Below are positions 8,131-16,253 of a stretch of 64,000 nucleotides of DNA, one piece after another (the first letter of the stretch is position 1; each line of letters starts with the position of its first letter). Under the pieces are notes generated by a model. It saw only the letters and a program-made list of their open reading frames with translations, searched no databases and was not told the DNA's origin. Position numbers and translations under genes: made by a program. Source of the DNA: Flammeovirgaceae bacterium UBA5585 (GTDB lineage: Bacteria; Bacteroidota; Bacteroidia; Cytophagales; Cyclobacteriaceae); NCBI GenBank assembly GCA_002425185.1, contig DILT01000014.1, forward strand, positions 62,001 to 126,000, in the 5' to 3' direction.

Positions 8131-9156
8131 TTAGGATAACACGGGTTTAGTTGATGTGTTTACTTGCAGTGCCAATAAAAACTGATAACCGAATGTTACG
8201 GTTGCCAGTAACAAATGAACTGGTTGCAAAAACGGAGGCACTGCGAAATAGGCCATTCCTGTACCAGTTAAAATAGTTCCCAAAATTAACAGGAATAGAG
8301 TCAGTACGAAACCCTTTCCCCGTTCACTTTTCATCAATTTCCAGAATAATCCTACATGCAACAGCAGCACGATCCACGAAAACGAACGATGTATAATGAA
8401 GGAACTTCCCAGGGCTTCAATCCACCCTCCCCTGTCGGCAAGGCGCGCGGCCACCTGATCCAGCGCCTCCCTAACCTGAGTGCCCAATAAGATCTGAATC
8501 AGTACAACCGCCATGCAGCCAATAATCCAGGGGGTCACACCGGTTATACGTGTTGGCTGACTACCCTCAACACGCGTTTGATGAACCACGTAAATTAAAA
8601 GCGCTACGATGATAAGCGCCAAAAACATATGGACGGTGATTGTCCAGGGAGTAAGATTAGTTGAAACTACAATAGAGCCAATCCATCCCTGAAAGCCGAC
8701 CAATACAAAGGTTAAAAATGCAAGTACTGTCCAATGGCGGTTTGTTTTCCAAAACCGCAGAGAGTAAACAAACACGGCAAAAATCAACAAGCCAATGACT
8801 ACACCAATCAACCTGTTAATGTATTCAATCCATGTCTTAACAGGGTTAAAATCAGCCTCTTCCCTAATCGATTCGTCTGTAAGGAGTTGATCTGCAGTAC
8901 GTTTAAAACCAAGTGCGTTTAGGTATTTCGCAAAGCGGATGTTCTTCTCGTGTCGATTATTTGAATAGGTTTCCTTATAATTTTCCGGAAGTTGATCTAC
9001 GGAAGTTGGTGGAACCCATTGTCCGAAACATTTAGGCCAATCGGGGCAGCCCATACCCGACCCGGTGCTGCGCACAATACCGCCAACCAATATCAATATG
9101 TATACAGCAATCAGTGTTGATAATGATAGTCTGTAAAATGAACGGTTACTTGACAT
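8131..9156 (-). CDS. ctaA: Heme A synthase
   Basis: A 341-residue COX15/CtaA protein with eight membrane helices that oxidises the heme O methyl group to the formyl group of heme A. It shows the first-loop motif GGIVRSTGSGMGCPDWPKCF, including the Cys pair found in one subtype, the heme-ligand histidines in helices (HMFLALI, HQTR, HRSFSW and QPVHLLLA), and a large first periplasmic loop. It is separated from ctaD by an 83-base gap with a hairpin and is followed directly by ctaB. Confidence 0.95.
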   Translation of the reverse strand: MSSNRSFYRLSLSTLIAVYILILVGGIVRSTGSGMGCPDWPKCFGQWVPPTSVDQLPENYKETYSNNRHEKNIRFAKYLNALGFKRTADQLLTDESIREEADFNPVKTWIEYINRLIGVVIGLLIFAVFVYSLRFWKTNRHWTVLAFLTFVLVGFQGWIGSIVVSTNLTPWTITVHMFLALIIVALLIYVVHQTRVEGSQPTRITGVTPWIIGCMAVVLIQILLGTQVREALDQVAARLADRGGWIEALGSSFIIHRSFSWIVLLLHVGLFWKLMKSERGKGFVLTLFLLILGTILTGTGMAYFAVPPFLQPVHLLLATVTFGYQFLLALQVNTSTKPVLS

Positions 9157-9177
9157 GGTCTGCGCTAAAACGTTTCA

Positions 9178-9213
9178 GCCTTCTGGCCGGTTACTAAAAC
9201 CAATCCAAAAGGC
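9178..9213 (-). other. Intercistronic hairpin between ctaD and ctaA
   Basis: The arms GCCTTCTGG (9178-9186) and CCAAAAGGC (9205-9213) pair over nine bases with one mismatch, with an 18-base loop. There is no T run after it on the minus strand. It may protect the upstream structural-gene mRNA or lower expression of the heme A genes relative to the oxidase subunits. It could also be chance. Confidence 0.35.
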
Positions 9214-9239
9214 CGAACTGTTTCAATCCAAATGTTTTT

Positions 9240-11120
9240 TTAATGCTTACTTCCTTCTATTACAATAGCACCATCACCGTTGGTCTCTAACTTAATCAAC
9301 TCATTTTCATGCGGTAGATTTGACTCAGGCGTTTCAGAGTATGGTATGGTTTGAGGAATGAAGTCATCCTTTGCTCCAGGCTTGCTGTAATCGTAGGGCC
9401 AGCGGTACACGGCCGGAATTTCACCGGGCCAGTTTCCATGACCTGGATTACGTGGCGTAGTCCACTCCAGCGTGGTGGATTTCCACGGATTGGCAGATGC
9501 CTTTCTTCCGCGGAAAATGCTGTAGAAGAAATTGAACAGGAAAATAAACTGCGCGGATAATGTGAGTATAGCCGCCACACTAACCAGGGTATTCAGATCG
9601 GTGAACCCACTGAAGGTATCAAAATTCGTCCATGAATAATAGCGTCTTGGAAAACCTGCAATACCAATATAGTGCATCGGGAAGAACACCATGTAAACAC
9701 CCACGAACGTTAACCAGAAGTGAATGTATCCAAGTTTTTCATTCATCATACGACCAAAAAACTTCGGGAACCAGTGATAAATACCTGCCAGCATGCCAAA
9801 GAAGGAGGCGCTACCCATTACCAGGTGGAAGTGTGCTACCACAAAATACGTGTCGTGCAATTGAATATCGATGGCTGAGTTGCCTAAGAATATTCCGGTA
9901 ATACCCCCTGTTAAGAAGAACGACACCAAACCAATGGAAAACAACATGGCTGATGTAAACCGGATATTTCCTTTCCACAACGTGGTAACATAGTTAAAGA
10001 TTTTTACCGCAGAAGGCACTGCAATAATTAGTGTAAGCAACATGAAGATGGATCCTAAAAACGGATTCATACCGGTAACAAACATGTGGTGCGCCCACAC
10101 AATGAAAGAGAGAATGGCAATGAAGAGCATAGAGCCAATCATAGCCTTGTATCCAAAAATCGGTTTACGCGAATTGGTTGCAATAATCTCTGAGGTAATC
10201 CCTAATGCCGGAAGCAACACAATGTAAACTTCAGGGTGACCTAAGAACCAGAACAAGTGTTGGAATAAAATCGGGCTTCCACCCACGTTGGCTAACGCTT
10301 CGCCTCCAATGTAGATATCGGAAAGGAAGAAACTGGTACCAAAACTTCTATCGAAAATCAAAAGCAAGGCAGCCGCAAATAAAACAGGGAAAGAAAGTAA
10401 ACCGATAATGGCCGTAAAGAAAAATGCCCATATCGTTAATGGCATGCGTGTAAACGACATGCCTCGTGTACGCATGTTAATAATAGTAGTGATGTAATTT
10501 ATACCACCCAATAGCGTACTGACAATGAACAGCGCCATGGCCACGAGCCACAACGTCATACCCAATCCTGAACCTTGTATAGCCTGAGGCAGTGCACTCA
10601 AAGGCGGATAAACAGTCCATCCCCCTCCGGCAGGTCCGGTTTCAATAAAGAAAGAACTTAACATTACCACACTGGATAAAAAGAAGAACCAGTAAGATAG
10701 CATGTTCATAAAACCAGAGGCCATATCGCGCGCTCCGATTTGTAAGGGAATCAGGAAGTTGGAAAACGTACCACTCAATCCGGCTGTGAGTACAAAGAAT
10801 ACCATGATGGTACCATGCATCGTTACTAACGCCAGATAAAACTCAGGATCGATTTTTCCTTCAGGCGTAATCCATCCACCCAACAGCGGACGAAGCCACT
10901 CCAGCGTCATATCCGGAAAACCAAGTTGCAAACGGAAGATCACAGAAAGCGCTCCTCCGAAGAGTGCCCAAAAAATACCTGTAATCAGGAATTGCTTGGC
11001 AATTACCTTGTGATCCTGACTAAAAATATAATTCGTCCAAAAATTACCCTCATGATGTTCGTGCTCATGATCATCGTGGTGGTGAACGTCAATGTTAGTG
11101 TGTGTATGCGTTGTTGCCAT
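9240..11120 (-). CDS. ctaD: Cytochrome c oxidase subunit I (aa3 type)
   Basis: A 626-residue catalytic subunit with twelve or more helices. It reduces oxygen at the heme a3-CuB site and pumps protons. The six metal-ligand histidines are present: HGTIMVFF (heme a), GHPEVY (CuB His295 with the cross-linked Tyr299), AHHMFVTGM (CuB pair), and HDTYFVVAHFHLVMG (hemes a3 and a). Glu297 in HPEVY marks a type A1 oxidase. The first 23 residues contain nine histidines, an unusual tail. It lies 13 bases after ctaC and belongs to the act-cta operon. Confidence 0.97.
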   Translation of the reverse strand: MATTHTHTNIDVHHHDDHEHEHHEGNFWTNYIFSQDHKVIAKQFLITGIFWALFGGALSVIFRLQLGFPDMTLEWLRPLLGGWITPEGKIDPEFYLALVTMHGTIMVFFVLTAGLSGTFSNFLIPLQIGARDMASGFMNMLSYWFFFLSSVVMLSSFFIETGPAGGGWTVYPPLSALPQAIQGSGLGMTLWLVAMALFIVSTLLGGINYITTIINMRTRGMSFTRMPLTIWAFFFTAIIGLLSFPVLFAAALLLIFDRSFGTSFFLSDIYIGGEALANVGGSPILFQHLFWFLGHPEVYIVLLPALGITSEIIATNSRKPIFGYKAMIGSMLFIAILSFIVWAHHMFVTGMNPFLGSIFMLLTLIIAVPSAVKIFNYVTTLWKGNIRFTSAMLFSIGLVSFFLTGGITGIFLGNSAIDIQLHDTYFVVAHFHLVMGSASFFGMLAGIYHWFPKFFGRMMNEKLGYIHFWLTFVGVYMVFFPMHYIGIAGFPRRYYSWTNFDTFSGFTDLNTLVSVAAILTLSAQFIFLFNFFYSIFRGRKASANPWKSTTLEWTTPRNPGHGNWPGEIPAVYRWPYDYSKPGAKDDFIPQTIPYSETPESNLPHENELIKLETNGDGAIVIEGSKH

Positions 11121-11133
11121 GCTTTTGTTAATC

Positions 11134-12225
11134 TTAATTAGAACCTACAGCCACTGCTTTAACTCCCTCCAAATATGTAACACCTGTTTCAACAGGAATT
11201 TCTGCTTTAATCATAGCTGATTCACGTAAACCCGCTGGTACATTTTTTAAATAATCAGGGTTTTGCTTTAACCAAGCCTCTTGTCCGGCTTTCCACTTTT
11301 CAAAATCTTCGGGTGTATCTACAACTACACTCATCTTCATGGAGAAGTGACCTTTACCGCAAATTTCAGTACAAGCCAGTTCGTAGTTAAATTCAGGATT
11401 TCCCAATTCATCGCGCATCTCCGCGGTTGTTTTGGTAGCGATAAACTTAAACTGAGTGGGCATACCCGGAACTGCATCCATCTTTACACGAAAGTGCGGA
11501 AGAAACACACTGTGCAGTACATCCTTAGCCCGTATTTTCATGAGCACTTCTTTTCCTTTTGGAATATGCAGCTCAAGGGATTTAAAATCATCAAAAGACT
11601 TATTATCGCTCAGGTCTAAACCGAACTCGTTAATAGCATCAATTTTTTGATAGTGATAATCTCCCAATACGTTATCCTTTCCCGGATAGCGAACCGTCCA
11701 GGCAAACTGTTGAGCAATTACTTCCACGACTTCGGCATTTTCTGAAGCGGGTGACGTGATATCGTTCCAGGCGCGAAGTCCGGTAAATACCAACAAGGCA
11801 AGAACCAGGGCAGGAATAATCGTCCACGCTAGTTCCAGGTAATGGTTATCGGGATAAAACTTTGCCTTACGGCCTTCCTTGTGCTGATACTGGTACAGGA
11901 AAACAAACTTGATAATACTGATTATGGTAAACGCCACAACGGTTACGCCCATGGTTATCCAGAACAATGTGTCGGTCCATGCACCGTGTTCAGAAGCTAT
12001 GGGTAATGTATACGAATCAAAATGCGTGTACGAATACCAAAAGAATCCACCTAAGCCAAACACCATAAACAGAATGAACAACAAAGCATGAACCCCGTTG
12101 CTGCTGTCTACCTCATCGTCACTGGTCTTTGCTTTTGCAACACTCACCAAACTGCTGATGCGGAAGATGAGGTAGAGGATCGCAAGAACAAGAACAACAC
12201 CAAGAACTACAATCAAAGTCGTCAT
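11134..12225 (-). CDS. ctaC: Cytochrome c oxidase subunit II (CuA subunit)
   Basis: A 363-residue subunit that receives electrons at the CuA centre. The CuA ligands are seen in CTEICGKGHFSM (Cys285, Glu287, Cys289, His293, Met296) and an upstream His in VLHSVFLPHF. Hydrophobic segments at about 3-23, 45-66, 84-108 and 131-150 suggest four helices, two more than the classic subunit II. There is no heme c domain at the C-terminus, so this is an aa3, not a caa3, enzyme. Electrons must come from a cytochrome c domain of alternative complex III or a soluble carrier. Confidence 0.95.
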   Translation of the reverse strand: MTTLIVVLGVVLVLAILYLIFRISSLVSVAKAKTSDDEVDSSNGVHALLFILFMVFGLGGFFWYSYTHFDSYTLPIASEHGAWTDTLFWITMGVTVVAFTIISIIKFVFLYQYQHKEGRKAKFYPDNHYLELAWTIIPALVLALLVFTGLRAWNDITSPASENAEVVEVIAQQFAWTVRYPGKDNVLGDYHYQKIDAINEFGLDLSDNKSFDDFKSLELHIPKGKEVLMKIRAKDVLHSVFLPHFRVKMDAVPGMPTQFKFIATKTTAEMRDELGNPEFNYELACTEICGKGHFSMKMSVVVDTPEDFEKWKAGQEAWLKQNPDYLKNVPAGLRESAMIKAEIPVETGVTYLEGVKAVAVGSN

Positions 12226-12237
12226 AATGCTTTCAAA

Positions 12238-13596
12238 TTAAATATGGTGATGGAGACTCTCTTCTAATAAGGGATGATTTTTACCGAACAGCGGCATTTT
12301 TGACAAACTGTTCAGGGTAATCCAAAGGAAGGCGGCCAGGAAAATACATGCGGTTCCTATTTCCAACAATCCCAACCCTCCATCGTTCTTCATCACACCC
12401 GGTGTAACCATGTTGTAAAAATCAAACCAATGTCCAACAATTACGATCGGACAAACCACTTTCAACATTGATAAATGTCGCTTTGCATCTCTCGTCATTA
12501 ATAACAGAAAGGGTAATACAAAGTTCAGGATGAGGTTAGTAAAAAATATCCAGCTATACGGACTGGTCGTCATGCGTTCAATGAAGTACACCGTTTCTTC
12601 AGGAATATTGGCATAGTAGATCAACAAGAACTGACTGAACCAGATGTACGTCCAGAAGATAGAAAAGGCAAATACAAATTTTCCTAAATCGTGCAGGTGG
12701 TTGGCGTTAACAACCTTCAGGTAGCCGGCATCTTTCAGGTAAACTACAATAAGGGTAATCATAGCCAAAGCTGTTACCCACCAGCTGGCGAAAACATACC
12801 AACCAAACATGGTGCTGAACCAGTGTGTGTCAATGCTCATCACCCAATCCCAGGCCGCTACAGATGAACTTACTGCAAAGAATACAAGAAACCAGGCAGA
12901 GATACTTCTGTTCTTAAACCAATATTTGGTGTCTGCTTCCAGGTCCTCCGCCATCATGTTTCTCTTGATCATGGTAAAGAACCAATACCACATGCCGAAG
13001 AAGATCACCATACGGGCTATGTAAAAAATGGGAAATCCTCCTGCTTCACCAGGCCAGAAGAAATAGGGAGACTTGCCATCAATAATCTCATCAAACTGAC
13101 CACTTGATTTATCATACAGATAACTGTGTGTCCAGTGGAAAATATCATGGTTGGATAGGAACCATAATCCAATGGTTAACCCAAATGCAACAGGCAACCA
13201 ATGTCCCATCGCTAAGGGAATGCGTTTTAACCCGGATGACCAACCGGCTTGAGCAGCATACTGAATTGCCACGAAAAACAAACCAATAATACCCAAACCC
13301 ACAAAATAGATGTTGTTCATCCAAAGTGTGGTGTACAAGCGCTTTAACCAAGTGGCTGTTTCATGATGCTCAGCCTCAGCAGGTGCCTCACTTGCTGCTG
13401 TTTCATCAATACTGGCAACCCATTGTTGGCTTAGCACCTGGCTATGGCCTTCGGCATGCTCATGATGCCCATCTTTTGTAGCCAACCATAAGCCTACAAT
13501 GAAAAGAAATACTCCGACTCCCAATAGAATTAAAATTTTCTTTTTGGCTTCCGGGGTGAAGATGAACTCTTCCTCCACTATTGTTGAATGACCCAT
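12238..13596 (-). CDS. actF: Alternative complex III membrane subunit ActF
   Basis: A 452-residue membrane protein with about ten helices, the quinol:cytochrome c oxidoreductase subunit ActF, a relative of ActC without bound cofactors. After the first helix there is a His-rich periplasmic loop (DGHHEHAEGH, later AEHHE). The position between actE and ctaC is the standard one in Bacteroidota and supports a physical association of complex III and the oxidase. In the Flavobacterium johnsoniae enzyme the two form a supercomplex. Confidence 0.93.
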   Translation of the reverse strand: MGHSTIVEEEFIFTPEAKKKILILLGVGVFLFIVGLWLATKDGHHEHAEGHSQVLSQQWVASIDETAASEAPAEAEHHETATWLKRLYTTLWMNNIYFVGLGIIGLFFVAIQYAAQAGWSSGLKRIPLAMGHWLPVAFGLTIGLWFLSNHDIFHWTHSYLYDKSSGQFDEIIDGKSPYFFWPGEAGGFPIFYIARMVIFFGMWYWFFTMIKRNMMAEDLEADTKYWFKNRSISAWFLVFFAVSSSVAAWDWVMSIDTHWFSTMFGWYVFASWWVTALAMITLIVVYLKDAGYLKVVNANHLHDLGKFVFAFSIFWTYIWFSQFLLIYYANIPEETVYFIERMTTSPYSWIFFTNLILNFVLPFLLLMTRDAKRHLSMLKVVCPIVIVGHWFDFYNMVTPGVMKNDGGLGLLEIGTACIFLAAFLWITLNSLSKMPLFGKNHPLLEESLHHHI

Positions 13597-13634
13597 GTTT
13601 ATTCTATTAACTCGTTAGTGCGTTATCCGTAAAT

Positions 13635-14303
13635 CTATTTTTGCAAAGTCTTAACATACCGGGCAATCTTCCAGCGATCCTCCTGGCTGATCTGCGATCC
13701 ATGCGGAGCCATCAACCCTTTACCTGCGGTAATCACATGAAAAATATGACCTTCAGTAATATCCTTGTAAGCGTCACCTTTCAGGTTAGCTACACCGGCA
13801 TATGCGCTGCGTTCAACACCATCAATGGTTACTCCGGTAGCTACTTTACCGTTACCCTCTCCTTTTGCTCCGTGGCAATGTGTACAATACATAGTATAAA
13901 GTGCCTTTCCATCAGCCAACAGTTGTGCATTATCAACTCCCTCAAACGGGCTTTTTATTTTCGCAGCAATCGCGAGGCTGTCTTTCGGAAGCCGGTAAGG
14001 TAATACGTTAGCCTTGTTGCGGCTTACTGTATGAGCCGGAGGCATGCGCATATTCATCCGATACGGATTCAACGAATTTGAATTATAAAATTCAGCATGA
14101 CCATCTTCATACTCAATAGAAGTAAGCCAACTTCCGGCACCCGGATCGGTGATCTGAGAGTAGGGTTCATACGCCACAGCATGATACATGTTGGGCGCAT
14201 ACTCCAATCCTGGTTTATCGCCACCAGCTTTGCACGAAGCAATCAACAGGGCAACCGTTATGCCGATGAATAAAGTTGCTGATCGTCTCATCATATTCTT
14301 CAT
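13635..14303 (-). CDS. actE: Alternative complex III monoheme cytochrome c lipoprotein ActE
   Basis: A membrane-attached monoheme cytochrome c of 222 residues with the heme motif CTHCH and a likely Met ligand in the GKGLMAPHG stretch. From the Met at 14303 the protein begins with a signal peptide ending in a lipobox (Leu-Ile-Ala-Ser-Cys24), so it should be a lipoprotein. An upstream in-frame Met at 14330 would add nine polar residues and overlap actD by 20 bases, so 14303 is preferred. ActE is thought to carry electrons from ActA towards the oxidase. Confidence 0.92.
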   Translation of the reverse strand: MKNMMRRSATLFIGITVALLIASCKAGGDKPGLEYAPNMYHAVAYEPYSQITDPGAGSWLTSIEYEDGHAEFYNSNSLNPYRMNMRMPPAHTVSRNKANVLPYRLPKDSLAIAAKIKSPFEGVDNAQLLADGKALYTMYCTHCHGAKGEGNGKVATGVTIDGVERSAYAGVANLKGDAYKDITEGHIFHVITAGKGLMAPHGSQISQEDRWKIARYVKTLQK

Positions 14304-14310
14304 CGTATAG

Positions 14311-14841
14311 TTATTCAAAACTTTTTTCATTCACTTCAACTGCGCCACTCTCGCTGAGTAAACGCTTCAATTCATCTTTACTCTTTCCGCCATTTGCAGC
14401 CAAATCAATAGCCATTACGTGCATATCATCTGTACTGCGGATATCAAACTGACGTGGCCACTTGTAAGGCTTCATGTCACTAACAATCATAAAGGTTCCT
14501 ACCATGCCTAAAGCGGAGAGCAATACCGTTAACTCAAATGTTACAGGAATAAAAGGAGGCAGGGATGCAAAGTTTTTACCACCAATAATCATCGGCCAGT
14601 CGTAGCCCAACATCCAGATTTGCATTAACAAGGCGAGACTGGTGCCGGTCATACCAAACATAAAGGCAGCAATAGGAAGACGGGATTTTTTATAACCCAG
14701 GGCCTCATCAATTCCGTGTACCGGAAAAGGTGAATACACCTCCTGAATCTTTACCCCACTGGAACGCACTTTTCGGATACCCTCCAACAGTACATCCTCA
14801 TCATTGAAAATCCCTACAACAAAATGCTTATCTGCATCCAT
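14311..14841 (-). CDS. actD: Alternative complex III subunit ActD
   Basis: A 176-residue DUF3341 protein with a cytoplasmic N-terminal domain (about 1-55), two membrane helices (about 57-80 and 95-118) and a soluble C-terminal part. This is the ActD layout. It has no cofactor and joins the complex on the cytoplasmic side. It is two bases from actC and seven from the preferred start of actE. Confidence 0.93.
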   Translation of the reverse strand: MDADKHFVVGIFNDEDVLLEGIRKVRSSGVKIQEVYSPFPVHGIDEALGYKKSRLPIAAFMFGMTGTSLALLMQIWMLGYDWPMIIGGKNFASLPPFIPVTFELTVLLSALGMVGTFMIVSDMKPYKWPRQFDIRSTDDMHVMAIDLAANGGKSKDELKRLLSESGAVEVNEKSFE

Positions 14842-14843
14842 AA

Positions 14844-16214
14844 CTATTTCTTTTCAGATGTTGACTTAATAATACTTTTTACTTCCGCCATATTGATCAC
14901 CGGGAAAAACTTGGCGAACAGGAAGAAGGCTGTAAAGAATATTCCGAAGGTAAATACATACTGCCCTACATCATACCAGGTTGGGTAGAACATGGTCCAA
15001 CTGGATGGAATATAATCTCTGTGCAAAGAGGTTACGATAATCACAAAGCGTTCGAACCACATACCGATGTTCACAATAATGGACAACACAAAAGTGGCAA
15101 CAATACTGGTACGTATTTTCTTGATCCAGAATAACTGAGGAGAGATTACGTTACACGTCATCATCGCCCAATACGCCCAGGCATACGGACCAACCACACG
15201 GTTATAAAATGCATAACCCTCATACGGAACACGGGAGTACCAGGAAATAAATAATTCGGTGATGTAGGCGATACCTACAATAGATCCTGTAATGATGATG
15301 ACAATGTTCATCAATTCAATGTGGTATATAGTAATGTAGTCTTCCAGCTTAAACACCTTGCGGGTAACAATAAGCAAGGTGAGTACCATGGCAAATCCTG
15401 AGAAGATAGCACCGGCCACAAAGTACGGTGGGAAGATGGTGGTGTGCCATCCGGGAATAACCGAAGTAGCAAAGTCCATGGATACAATTGTGTGAACCGA
15501 CAATACCAGCGGAGTAGAAAGACCCGCCAGGATCAACGCAACGGATTCGTAGCGCATCCACGTTTTAGCTCCACCCTGCCAGCCGAAACTTAAGGCATTG
15601 TAAACATTAGCCCTGATTTTATTTCCCTGTACCACAGCCCGATCGCGGATAACCGCAAAATCAGGAATGAGACCCATGTACCAGAATACCAATGAAACCG
15701 TAAAGTATGTTGAGATGGCGAACACGTCCCATAACAATGGCGAGTTGAAGTTCACCCACAAAGAGCCAAATGTGTTCGGCAGCGGAAGTGCCCAATAAAA
15801 TCCTAACCATAAACGACCCATGTGAAAGCCGGGGAAGCTGGCCGCGCAGATAACGGCAAAAATAGTCATCGCCTCTGCTGCCCGGTTAATCGACATTCTC
15901 CAACGCTGACGGAACAATAAAAGAATAGCTGAGATCAAGGTACCTGCGTGACCAATACCGACCCACCATACGAAGTTGGTGATGTCCCACGCCCAACCTA
16001 CTGTTTTGTTAAGCCCCCACACCCCAATGCCATGCCACAAAAGCATAGCACAGGCGTAAGCACCCAGGCCCAGTAAAGCCAAAGAAATAGCCATCGCCAT
16101 CCACCACAGTTTGGTTGGTTTGCCTTCCACCTGGCGGCTAATGTCGTGCGAAACATCTTTTATGGTTTTACCACCGGTTACCAGAGGTTCGCGTATCACT
16201 GAAGTTACTGCCAT
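14844..16214 (-). CDS. actC: Alternative complex III quinol-oxidising membrane subunit ActC
   Basis: A 456-residue NrfD/PsrC-family membrane protein with ten helices, the subunit that holds the quinol site next to the Fe-S clusters of ActB. Family features include the helix with WVGIGHAGTLISAILLLFRQ and the conserved acidic and His residues in that helix and in VHTIVSMDFA. Gaps of 2 and 39 bases to actD and actB place it in the same operon. Confidence 0.95.
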   Translation of the reverse strand: MAVTSVIREPLVTGGKTIKDVSHDISRQVEGKPTKLWWMAMAISLALLGLGAYACAMLLWHGIGVWGLNKTVGWAWDITNFVWWVGIGHAGTLISAILLLFRQRWRMSINRAAEAMTIFAVICAASFPGFHMGRLWLGFYWALPLPNTFGSLWVNFNSPLLWDVFAISTYFTVSLVFWYMGLIPDFAVIRDRAVVQGNKIRANVYNALSFGWQGGAKTWMRYESVALILAGLSTPLVLSVHTIVSMDFATSVIPGWHTTIFPPYFVAGAIFSGFAMVLTLLIVTRKVFKLEDYITIYHIELMNIVIIITGSIVGIAYITELFISWYSRVPYEGYAFYNRVVGPYAWAYWAMMTCNVISPQLFWIKKIRTSIVATFVLSIIVNIGMWFERFVIIVTSLHRDYIPSSWTMFYPTWYDVGQYVFTFGIFFTAFFLFAKFFPVINMAEVKSIIKSTSEKK

Positions 16215-16253
16215 AATATTTTACGTCTCTCGTTTATTCGTTTCTGTTTTCTG

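Noticed and set aside
11134..12225. caa3-type subunit II with a fused cytochrome c domain
   Set aside because: No CxxCH motif is present in the 363 residues.
13641..14003. Open frame of 120 codons on the plus strand
   Set aside because: It runs antisense to the heme domain of actE, which has clear motifs, and its own sequence shows no family pattern.
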